Positions 43,073 through 50,665 of a DNA stretch of 64,000 bases are shown piece after piece (positions within the stretch are counted from its first letter, which is position 1; each line of letters opens with the position of its first letter). Both the position numbers and the translations under genes were made by a program. The notes beneath the pieces were generated by a model. The model was not told the origin of the DNA. It did not search any database and saw only the letters and a list, made by a program, of their open reading frames with translations. Source of the stretch: Actinomadura madurae (GTDB lineage Bacteria > Actinomycetota > Actinomycetes > Streptosporangiales > Streptosporangiaceae); contig NZ_FOVH01000009.1 of assembly GCF_900115095.1 (NCBI RefSeq), positions 248,001 to 312,000 on the forward strand, read 5' to 3'.

Positions 43073-43088
43073 GTCACCCACACGTTAA
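43073..43088 (-). promoter_or_regulatory. GlnR-like box before nirB
   Basis: On the minus strand TTAAC is followed after exactly 6 nt by GTGAC. The pattern resembles GlnR boxes of actinomycetes (gTnAC-n6-GaAAC), and both half-sites keep the T/AC positions to different degrees. It lies about 50 bp before the nirB start, where nitrogen control is expected. Confidence 0.45.
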
Positions 43089-43217
43089 CTGGCCCTCACT
43101 CCGGCCCCGCCCGCCAGGCGGGGCGGGGACGGTGGCGGCCGGCCGGGCGGGCGCGCGGACCCGGCGAAGTCGTGCGCCGAATCCGTTTCCTTCGGGGGAT
43201 CTGTACGAGAAGGTCGG

Positions 43218-44222
43218 ATGATGAAGGGCAGGACAGTGCGACGGATCATCGGTGCGTCCCTCATCGGCCTCGGCGTGTTCCTCCTCGCCGCCGCCGTCCT
43301 CACCCGGTTCTACGTGGCCCCGACGCTGATCGGCGCGCCGCCGGACGTGTACCAGGTCACGCGGCTGAGGGCCGAGAACGCCTCCTATCTGGACGCCGCG
43401 TCGGCCACGCCGCGCTCGGGCGCCACGGTGGTGGCGACCAACACGATCCGGGGCGATCCCGGCTCCACCCATGACGGGGTCGCCGTCTGGGACACCACGA
43501 CGATCGTCCAGGACGTCGGCCGCGGCACCACGATCGAGATCCAGAAGCAGCGGTACGCCTTCGACCGGCGCACCGGGCAGCTGCGGAACTGCTGCGGCGC
43601 GGCGGTGCAGGGCGACACCGGGGTGCGCATGTCGGGGATCGGCCTGTTCTGGCCGGTGGACGCCCGCAGGCGGGGCCTGGAGCTGTTCGACCCGGCGACG
43701 CGGCGCACGTGGCCGGTCTCCTTCGACGGGGAGGAGCGCGTCGCCGGCGTGTCCGCCTACCGCTTCGTGGCGCGCATTCCGGAGACGAAGGTGACCGGTG
43801 AGCTGCCCCCGGTGCCGGGCGAGCTGCTCGGGCGTCGCGGAGTCGGCGCGGCGGTGCCGGTGGACCGCTACTACCAGGCCGAGGCCACGTACTGGGTCGA
43901 TCCGCGGACGGGCGCGCCGATCGACCAGCGGCAGCGGGTGCTGTCGACGCTGCGTCCGAAGGAGGGGCCCGGCCGCCTGGTGGTCGCCGACCTGACCCTG
44001 CGGATGACGCCCGAGTCGCGCAAGGCGCTGATCGGCAGGTCGGATGACGGCGCGCGGAAGATCCGCCTGCTGGAGACCGTGGGGCCGCTCGCCGCCGGCG
44101 GGGGCGGCCTGCTGCTCGCCGTGGCGGGCCTGCCGCTCACCCTGCGGGGCGGGCGGCGGGAGCGGCGCCCGCGCGGGGCGGTCCACCACCGGCGGCCCGC
44201 GGGCCCCCGGGCGGGCCGGTAG
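43218..44222 (+). CDS. DUF3068 family membrane protein
   Basis: The 334-residue protein has an N-terminal membrane helix (IIGASLIGLGVFLLAAAVLTRFYVAP, about 10-35), a large extracytoplasmic region and a C-terminal helix (about 285-310) with a basic tail. The soluble part contains VVATNTIRGD, GTTIEIQKQRYAFDRRTGQL and YWVDPRTGAPIDQRQ, features of DUF3068 (PorA-family-like) proteins. Its function is unknown; relatives occur in cell-envelope contexts. A GAAGG lies just before the double ATG at 43218. Confidence 0.82.
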   Translation: MMKGRTVRRIIGASLIGLGVFLLAAAVLTRFYVAPTLIGAPPDVYQVTRLRAENASYLDAASATPRSGATVVATNTIRGDPGSTHDGVAVWDTTTIVQDVGRGTTIEIQKQRYAFDRRTGQLRNCCGAAVQGDTGVRMSGIGLFWPVDARRRGLELFDPATRRTWPVSFDGEERVAGVSAYRFVARIPETKVTGELPPVPGELLGRRGVGAAVPVDRYYQAEATYWVDPRTGAPIDQRQRVLSTLRPKEGPGRLVVADLTLRMTPESRKALIGRSDDGARKIRLLETVGPLAAGGGGLLLAVAGLPLTLRGGRRERRPRGAVHHRRPAGPRAGR

Positions 44223-44249
44223 GACGGCGCCCGGCCACCCGTCCCGGTC

Positions 44250-45128
44250 GTGCACCATGGAGTGGTGACTGAGGTTGCTGAGGACGGGACGGGGACCCGC
44301 CTGCGGGTGCTGGCCGACCTCGTCTCGGACGGCGACGTGGTGGTGCTGAGCGGCGCGGGCCTGTCGACCGAGTCGGGCATTCCCGATTACCGCGGGGAGA
44401 CGGGGCGGCGCCGGCGCGCGGAGCCGATGACCTACCAGGCCTTCACCGGGAGCGAGGCGGCGCGCCGCCGCTACTGGGCGCGGAGCCATCTCGGGTGGCG
44501 GCACATCGCGCGGGCCCGCCCGAACGCCGGGCACCGGGCGGTCGCCGCGCTGCAGCGGCGGGGGCTGCTGTCGGGGATCATCACGCAGAACGTCGACGGG
44601 CTGCAGCAGGCCGCCGGGGCGGACGGCGTGATCGAGCTGCACGGCGCGCTGGACCGGGTCGTGTGCCTGTCCTGCGGCGAGCGGACCCCGCGGGTCCGGC
44701 TGGAGGAGCGCCTGCGCGCGGCCAATCCCGGCTGGGAGGAGCGGGCCGCGGCGGTCTCCCCCGAGGCGGTCAATCCCGACGGCGACGCCGTCCTCGCCGA
44801 CGCGGCGGTCGAGGAGTTCCGCATCGTGGGCTGCGAACGGTGCGGCGGCCCGCTCAAACCGGACGTGATCTTCTTCGGGGAGAACGTGCCGCCGGCCCGC
44901 GTCCAGGACTGCTACGCCCTGACCGAGCGGGCGGGGGCGCTGCTGGTGCTCGGGTCGTCGCTGACGGTGCTGTCGGGGTACCGGTTCGTCCGGCACGCGG
45001 CGCGGCACGGCGTCCCGGTCGCGATCGTCAACCGGGGCGCGACCCGCGGCGACGGACACGCCCTGGTCACCGTCGACGCGCCGCTCGGCGCGACCCTCGG
45101 CGCCCTGCTCGGCGAGCTGGACGCCTAG
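44250..45128 (+). CDS. Sir2-family NAD-dependent protein deacylase
   Basis: The sirtuin has about 290 residues and removes acyl groups from lysine using NAD+. It shows GAGLSTESGIPDYRGE, TQNVDGLQQAAG and the catalytic His in IELHGALD. Two zinc CxxC pairs (CLSCGE and CERCGG) and the NAD-binding GSSLTVLSG are present. In-frame starts at 44262 and 44265 (GTG) could replace 44250; no ribosome binding site is decisive. It overlaps the convergent DUF4142 gene by 4 bp. Confidence 0.92.
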   Translation: MHHGVVTEVAEDGTGTRLRVLADLVSDGDVVVLSGAGLSTESGIPDYRGETGRRRRAEPMTYQAFTGSEAARRRYWARSHLGWRHIARARPNAGHRAVAALQRRGLLSGIITQNVDGLQQAAGADGVIELHGALDRVVCLSCGERTPRVRLEERLRAANPGWEERAAAVSPEAVNPDGDAVLADAAVEEFRIVGCERCGGPLKPDVIFFGENVPPARVQDCYALTERAGALLVLGSSLTVLSGYRFVRHAARHGVPVAIVNRGATRGDGHALVTVDAPLGATLGALLGELDA

Positions 45129-45832
45129 CGCCCGCCGCCCAGGACGGTGGTCACGGGCGGCGCGGGGCTCGCGGCCCGGCCCTGGTTGGCGGGCGGCGGC
45201 GCGTCGGTGACCCGCGGCGGGTCGGGCAGGGTGTCGCCGGTGACGAAGCCGGTGCCCTCCAGGAGCTTGAGGTTGGCGCGGACGAACGGCTCGGCCTGCT
45301 CGGCGAAGGTCCGCATGAGGGTGTTGCGGGTGCTGCCGCGGACCGCGCCGATCATCGTGTAGGTCTGGCCCTGCGCGGTCCGCATCCGGGCGACGGCCGT
45401 CCGGTCGTACTCGTTGCCGGACTTGCCGCTGATCTCCGACATCCAGCTCTGCTGGTCGGGGGTGGGCTGGTTCGGCAGCGGGACGTTCAGCCGGGCGGCG
45501 ACGTTGCGGTCCAGCGTGTCGAGCCGGACGTGCCGGCGGGCGATCTCGGCGAGGTTGCGGCGGGTGGCGGCCCGGGCGGCGCGGCGCTGGGCGTCCCGGG
45601 CGACGGGGATCTCCCACAGCGCGGCCTGCCGGATCGACACGATGAGGGCGCGGTCGGCGGGGCCGAGCGGGCCGAAGCGGGTGTTGACGGTGGACTGGGC
45701 CGCGTCGTCGTTGCCGGCCTGGGGCGCCACCGCACCGCCGTCGGTCGCCTGGCGGCCCACCGGCGTGCAGGCGCCGAGGAGCAGCGCCGCGACGAGGCCG
45801 CTCGCCGCGATGGCCGGTCGGGGGGTGCGCAT
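45125..45832 (-). CDS. DUF4142 lipoprotein
   Basis: The 235-residue product has a lipoprotein signal (ASGLVAALLLGAC, Cys about 22). The DUF4142 helical domain spans about residues 50-190, a ferritin-like all-alpha predicted fold. Its recognisable segments are LIVSIRQAALWEIPVARDAQRR and a C-terminal Pro-rich tail. The function is unknown. The upstream region is short and a MarR-type gene precedes it on the same strand after 85 bp. Confidence 0.8.
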   Translation of the reverse strand: MRTPRPAIAASGLVAALLLGACTPVGRQATDGGAVAPQAGNDDAAQSTVNTRFGPLGPADRALIVSIRQAALWEIPVARDAQRRAARAATRRNLAEIARRHVRLDTLDRNVAARLNVPLPNQPTPDQQSWMSEISGKSGNEYDRTAVARMRTAQGQTYTMIGAVRGSTRNTLMRTFAEQAEPFVRANLKLLEGTGFVTGDTLPDPPRVTDAPPPANQGRAASPAPPVTTVLGGGR

Positions 45833-45917
45833 CGGCGGCCGCCTTTCGGATCGGTCGAGAGTTCGGGCGTTACGCAGCGGTACGCGCGTCCGGGCCGGAC
45901 GGTTCACCGCGGGGCGG

Positions 45918-46397
45918 TCAGGTCCAGCCGAGCTGGACCAGGGTGGGCACGCGGGGTTCGCCGCCGGCGTCGGTGAAGGCGCGCAGGGCGTCGACGAGGA
46001 CGTGCCGCTGGCCGACCGGCATCCGGGACACCACCGCGGCGATGTCGGCACGGCGGCGGGCCGTCACGTCGTCGACGATGGCGCGCCCGGCGGCGGTGAG
46101 CTGGATGCGGATCTCCCGGCCGCTGTCGGGGCTGGCCTGCCGGTCGACGAGCCCGGCGGCGGCGAGCCGGTCCACCATCCGCATCGCGGTGGACGGGTTG
46201 ACCTCCAGCAGCCCGGCGAGCGTGACGAGCTTGGCCGGCCCCTGGGAGGACAGGACGACCAGGAGCCGGAACTGCGGCAGCGTGACGGCGTCCTCCACGG
46301 CGGCCAGGGAGCGCACGGAGATGGCCACCAGCAGCCGGGACGCGGTCAGCAGCGCCGAGGTGACCTCGTCGACGCCGTCGTCCGCCCGCTCGCTCAT
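45918..46397 (-). CDS. MarR family transcriptional regulator
   Basis: The 159-residue protein has the MarR winged-helix core (LPQFRLLVVLSSQGPAKLVTLAGLLEV, VNPSTAMRMVDRLAAAGLVDR and the wing QASPDSGREIRIQLT). The ligand and target are not evident. The DUF4142 gene lies 85 bp downstream on the same strand, and the enolase-type gene converges on it from the left. Confidence 0.9.
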   Translation of the reverse strand: MSERADDGVDEVTSALLTASRLLVAISVRSLAAVEDAVTLPQFRLLVVLSSQGPAKLVTLAGLLEVNPSTAMRMVDRLAAAGLVDRQASPDSGREIRIQLTAAGRAIVDDVTARRRADIAAVVSRMPVGQRHVLVDALRAFTDAGGEPRVPTLVQLGWT

Positions 46398-46466
46398 GAC
46401 GACTTTCTACAACGCGGGGCCGGGTGGGCGCCAACCCCTCCACGGAACGCTCCAGTCAATGGCGGG

Positions 46467-47546
46467 TCAGGCCACGCGGTAGGCACCGGCCTCCTCCGCG
46501 CGCAGCGTGAGGCCGTTGCCGGGTTCGTCGCGGGGGCGGACCGTCCCGCCGGCCGGGGACAGGCATCCGTCGAAGAGCGTCGCCTCGACGCGGACGTGGT
46601 CGTGGAACCACTCGATGTGCCGGGCGTTCGGGATCGCCGCCATGACGGCGGCGTGCAGGTGCGGGGCGCAGTGGGCGGACAGGTCGCGCTGGTGGGCGCG
46701 GGCGAGGGCGGCGACGCGCAGGAACCCGGTGAGGCCTCCGCAGCGGGTGGCGTCGGCCTGCGGGCAGTCGACGGCGTCCATCAGCGGGACGAAGTCCGGC
46801 AGGTCGTAGCCGTACTCCCCCGCCGCGACCTCGCAGGCCGCCGCGGCGGCGACGGCGCGCAGGCCGGGCAGGTCGTCGGAGGTGACCGGTTCCTCGAACC
46901 AGCGCAGCCCGGTGTCCTCGGCGAGGCGGGCGACCCGGATCGCCTGCTTGACGGTGTAGGCGCCGTTGGCGTCGGCGTACAGGTCCGCGCCGTCGCCGAC
47001 GGCGGCGCGGGCGAGGCGGAGGCGGGCGAGGTCGCGGTCCTCGGCGCGGCCCCACGACTCCCCGATCTTGATCTTGACGCGGGGGATGCCGAGGTCGGCC
47101 GACCAGTGCCGCAGCTGCGCGCGGGTCCGCGCGTCGTCGTAGGTGGTGAACCCGCCCGACCCGTACACCGGCACGGTGTCGTGGACGGTGCCGAGCAGGC
47201 GGTGCAGCGGGAGGTCCAGGAGCCGGGCCTTGAGGTCCCACAGCGCGGTGTCGACGGCGGAGACCGCCATGGCGGCGGTGCCGGGGCGCCCGGCGTTGCG
47301 GACGGCGCGCCGCATGGCCTCGTGGGCGCGCGGCACGTCCATCGGGTCGGTGCCGCGGACCGCGGGCTCCAGCAGGCCGCCGATCAGGTCCGCGGCGGCG
47401 GCCGGGCCGTAGGTCCAGCCGAGGCCGGTGCGGCCGCCGTGCCGGGCCTCGGCGAGCACGAGCGTGGTGGAGTCCCACGCCAGCGTGCCGTCGGCCTCGG
47501 GCGCGTCGGTGGGGACGGTGTAGGCGGACGCGGCGAGCGCGGTCAC
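46467..47546 (-). CDS. Enolase-superfamily (mandelate racemase type) dehydratase or racemase
   Basis: The 359-residue protein abstracts a proton alpha to a carboxylate, like the mandelate racemase group. The Lys-x-Lys motif is in VKIKIGESWG, and metal ligands appear in YADANGAY, WFEEPVTSDD and AAGEYGYD. A candidate catalytic His is in LSAHCAPHLHAA. Its substrate is likely a sugar acid or similar, by family. GTG 47546 overlaps the stop of the giant dehydrogenase by 4 bp, so the two act together. Confidence 0.87.
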   Translation of the reverse strand: MTALAASAYTVPTDAPEADGTLAWDSTTLVLAEARHGGRTGLGWTYGPAAAADLIGGLLEPAVRGTDPMDVPRAHEAMRRAVRNAGRPGTAAMAVSAVDTALWDLKARLLDLPLHRLLGTVHDTVPVYGSGGFTTYDDARTRAQLRHWSADLGIPRVKIKIGESWGRAEDRDLARLRLARAAVGDGADLYADANGAYTVKQAIRVARLAEDTGLRWFEEPVTSDDLPGLRAVAAAAACEVAAGEYGYDLPDFVPLMDAVDCPQADATRCGGLTGFLRVAALARAHQRDLSAHCAPHLHAAVMAAIPNARHIEWFHDHVRVEATLFDGCLSPAGGTVRPRDEPGNGLTLRAEEAGAYRVA

Positions 47547-50500
47547 CGGCCGTCCTCCGGCAGCAGGCCGGCGAGGAGCTCGGCGAGGTGGCGGGGGCGG
47601 GCGGCGGTGCCCGCCTCGATCTGGGTCCGGCAGGAGAACCCGTCGGCGAGGACGGCCGTCCCGGGGGCGGCGTCCCGCACGGCGGGCCACACGCCCTGCT
47701 CGGCGATGGCGGTGGACGTCTCGTAGTGGCCGGCCTCGAAGCCGAAGTTCCCGGCGAGTCCGCAGCACCCGGCGTCGAGGACCTCCGCCTCGACGCCGGC
47801 GCGGGACAGGACGCGGCGGTCGGCGCCGAAGCCCATGATCGCGTGCTGGTGGCAGTGCGGCTGGGCGATCGCGCGCACCCGGGGGGTGTCGAGCCCGGCG
47901 ACGGCGCCGTGGGAGGCGAGGGGCGAGGCGCCGCCGGTCTCCTGCTGGTGCTCGTCGAGCAGTTCGGCGAGGGTCCTGGTCTGGTCCCGCAGCCGTCTCA
48001 CGTCGTCTTCCAGGGGGTCGCCCTCCATCAGCTCGGGGGCGTCGGCGCGGAACACGGCGGTACAGCTGGGCTCGAGCCCGACGACGGGGACGCCCTCGCG
48101 CAGCCGCGGGGCGAGCGCGCGGACGGTGCGCCGCAGGACGCGGGCGGCGATGCCGAGCTGCCCGGTGGAGATCCAGGTCAGGCCGCAGCACACCGGGACG
48201 GGCGGCACCTCGACCCGGTATCCGGCGGCCTCCAGGACGCGGACGGCGGCCTCGGCGATGTTCGGGTGGAAGGCGTCGGTGAAGGTGTCGGGCCACAGGA
48301 CGACGCGCCGGCCGCCGCCGCGCGGGGGGCGGTCCTTGAACCGGTCGGTGAACCGGCGGCGGGCGAAGCGGGGCAGGTCGCGGCGCGGGTCGATGCCGCC
48401 GGCCCGTTTGGCGATCGCGGCCAGGACGGGCAGGTGCAGCGCGGTGTTGGCGGCGCCGGGCGCGAGCGCGGCGATCCGGGCCCACAGCGGCAGCCAGCCC
48501 ATGGTGTAGTGCGCGGGCGGCCGGATCCGGTGCCGGTAGTGGTGGGCGAGGAACTCGGCCTTGTAGGTGGCCATGTCCACGTTGACGGGGCAGTCGCTGC
48601 GGCATCCCTTGCAGGCCAGGCACAGGTCGAGGGCGTCGCGGACGTGCTCGGACCGCCACCCGGCGGTGATGACGGCGGCGCCGGCCGGTCCGGGCGCGGA
48701 CGGGTCCGGCAGGCCGTCCCCGGTCAGGCCGTCCCCGGGCGGGGCGCCGGCGGGCATGCCGCGCATCATCTCCATGAGGATGCGGGCCCGGCCGCGGGTG
48801 GAATGCTCCTCCTCCCCCGTGACCCGGTAGCTGGGGCACATCACCCCGCCCGACGATGCACGGCACCTGCCGATGCCGACGCAGCGGGCGGCGGCGTGGG
48901 TGAACCGGTGGCGGTCGCCGGGGAAGGAGAAGTGCGTGTCCGGCTCGTCCGGGTGGTAGGAGAGGCGGTCGAGGTCCTCGTCGAGCCGGTACGGGTGGAC
49001 GATCTTGCCGGGGTTCATCCGGTCGCCCGGGTCGAAGATCGCCTTGAGGCGCTCGAAGAGCCGGACCACCTCCGCGCCGAACATGACCGGCAGGAGTTCG
49101 CCGCGGGACTGGCCGTCGCCGTGCTCTCCGGACAGGGAGCCGCCGTAGGAGGCGACGAGACGGGCGGCGCGCCCGGCGAACTCCCGGTACCGCGCGGCGC
49201 CGGACTCGTCCGCCAGGTCGAACGGGATGCGGGTGTGCACGCAGCCCTGCCCGAAGTGCCCGTAGAGGGCGACGGGGTCATAGCGGAACTCGCGGATGAG
49301 GGCGCGGAAGTCGCGCAGGTAGTCGCCGAGCCGGTCGGGCGGGACGGCGGCGTCCTCCCAGCCCTCGTGGGTGTCGGGGTGCCCGGGCGGGTAGGCGGTG
49401 GCGCCGAGCCCGGCCTCGCGGACCTTCCAGAGCCGCTCCTCCTCGGTGGGGTCGTGCAGGAAGCCGCAGCGCGGCGGGTCCGGCCCGTCCTGCATGTGCC
49501 GGATCAGGGCGCGGGCCCGCTCGTCCGCCTCGTCCTGGGTGGCGCCGCCGAGGCGGACCATGAGCCAGCCGGCGCCTTCGGGCATCTCGGCCAGCACGTC
49601 GGGTCCGGCGAGGCGGTCCTGTTCGGCGAGGTCGAGGAGGGTGTGGTCCATGCCCTCCAGGGCGAGCGGCCGGGACGGCAGGACGCGGGGGACGGCGTCG
49701 CCGGCGGCGGCGATGTCGTCGTAGCCGAGGACGACGAGCGCCTCGTGCTCGGGGACCGGCATGAGGCGGATCTCGGCGCGCAGCACGGTGACCAGCGTGC
49801 CCTCCGAGCCGACGAGGGCGCGGGCGACGTCGAAGTGCTTCTCGGGCAGCAGCGCGTCGAGGTTGTAGCCGGACACGCGGCGGGGGATGTCGGGGTAGCG
49901 GGTGCGGACGAGCTCCATGCCGTCGTCGCGCAGGGCGCGCAGCGCCCGGTAGATCTCGGCGCGCCGCCCGCCCGCGGCCTGGATGGCCTCGTAGTCCTCG
50001 TCGGAGGTCTCCCCGACCCACATGCGCAGCCCGTCGTAGGTGAGCACCTCGAGCCGGGCGACGGAGTCGGCCGTCTTCCCGTACGCCTGCGCGGACGCGC
50101 CGCAGGAGTTGTTGCCGATCATCCCGCCGATCGTGCAGGTGTCGTGGGTGGACGGCTTGGGCCCGACCATGAGGCCGTGCGCGGACAGCTCGCCGTTGAG
50201 GTCGTCCAGGCAGGCGCCGGGCTCCACGACGGCGCGGCGCGCGTCCGGGTCCACCGAGAGCAGGCGGTGGCAGTACTTGGACCAGTCGATGACGACGGCC
50301 TCGTTGACGCACTGCCCGGCCAGGCTCGTCCCGCCGCCGCGCGACAGGACGGGCACGTCGTGCTCGGCGCAGACCCGGACGGTCTCGGCACCGGCCTCGA
50401 CCGTTCTCGGCACCACCACCCCGATGGGGGGCCGCCGGTAGTTGGACGCGTCGTGGGAGTAGGCGGCGCGTGATCCGGGGTCGAACCGGATCTCGCCGTC

Positions 50501-50599
50501 GACCCGCTCGGCGAGCGCGCGCCGCAGGCCGTCCGCCCCGCGGGCGGTCGCGCCCGCGCGCCGCCGGTCCCTCCTGGTCTTCTTCACCGAAACCGCCAT
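47543..50599 (-). CDS. FAD-linked dehydrogenase fused to Fe-S and CCG domains
   Basis: The 1018-residue protein joins a PCMH-type FAD domain (about 50-220: VPVLSRGGGTSLAGQ), a FAD-oxidase C-terminal domain (about 230-540), a 4Fe-4S module and CCG domains (about 770-1000). The 4Fe-4S module shows CVGIGRCR...CPSY and CLACKGCRSDCP. This order matches YdiJ-like D-2-hydroxyacid dehydrogenases (D-lactate or D-2-hydroxyglutarate type). It would pass electrons to the respiratory chain. Its partner, the enolase-type enzyme, suggests catabolism of a hydroxy acid or sugar acid; the substrate is unknown. Confidence 0.9.
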   Translation of the reverse strand: MAVSVKKTRRDRRRAGATARGADGLRRALAERVDGEIRFDPGSRAAYSHDASNYRRPPIGVVVPRTVEAGAETVRVCAEHDVPVLSRGGGTSLAGQCVNEAVVIDWSKYCHRLLSVDPDARRAVVEPGACLDDLNGELSAHGLMVGPKPSTHDTCTIGGMIGNNSCGASAQAYGKTADSVARLEVLTYDGLRMWVGETSDEDYEAIQAAGGRRAEIYRALRALRDDGMELVRTRYPDIPRRVSGYNLDALLPEKHFDVARALVGSEGTLVTVLRAEIRLMPVPEHEALVVLGYDDIAAAGDAVPRVLPSRPLALEGMDHTLLDLAEQDRLAGPDVLAEMPEGAGWLMVRLGGATQDEADERARALIRHMQDGPDPPRCGFLHDPTEEERLWKVREAGLGATAYPPGHPDTHEGWEDAAVPPDRLGDYLRDFRALIREFRYDPVALYGHFGQGCVHTRIPFDLADESGAARYREFAGRAARLVASYGGSLSGEHGDGQSRGELLPVMFGAEVVRLFERLKAIFDPGDRMNPGKIVHPYRLDEDLDRLSYHPDEPDTHFSFPGDRHRFTHAAARCVGIGRCRASSGGVMCPSYRVTGEEEHSTRGRARILMEMMRGMPAGAPPGDGLTGDGLPDPSAPGPAGAAVITAGWRSEHVRDALDLCLACKGCRSDCPVNVDMATYKAEFLAHHYRHRIRPPAHYTMGWLPLWARIAALAPGAANTALHLPVLAAIAKRAGGIDPRRDLPRFARRRFTDRFKDRPPRGGGRRVVLWPDTFTDAFHPNIAEAAVRVLEAAGYRVEVPPVPVCCGLTWISTGQLGIAARVLRRTVRALAPRLREGVPVVGLEPSCTAVFRADAPELMEGDPLEDDVRRLRDQTRTLAELLDEHQQETGGASPLASHGAVAGLDTPRVRAIAQPHCHQHAIMGFGADRRVLSRAGVEAEVLDAGCCGLAGNFGFEAGHYETSTAIAEQGVWPAVRDAAPGTAVLADGFSCRTQIEAGTAARPRHLAELLAGLLPEDGR

Positions 50600-50665
50600 G
50601 GCGGTACGACTACCCGGGCTCCGCGGTTCAACCGTGGACCGGCCCCGTTTATTCGGCGGACGTGG

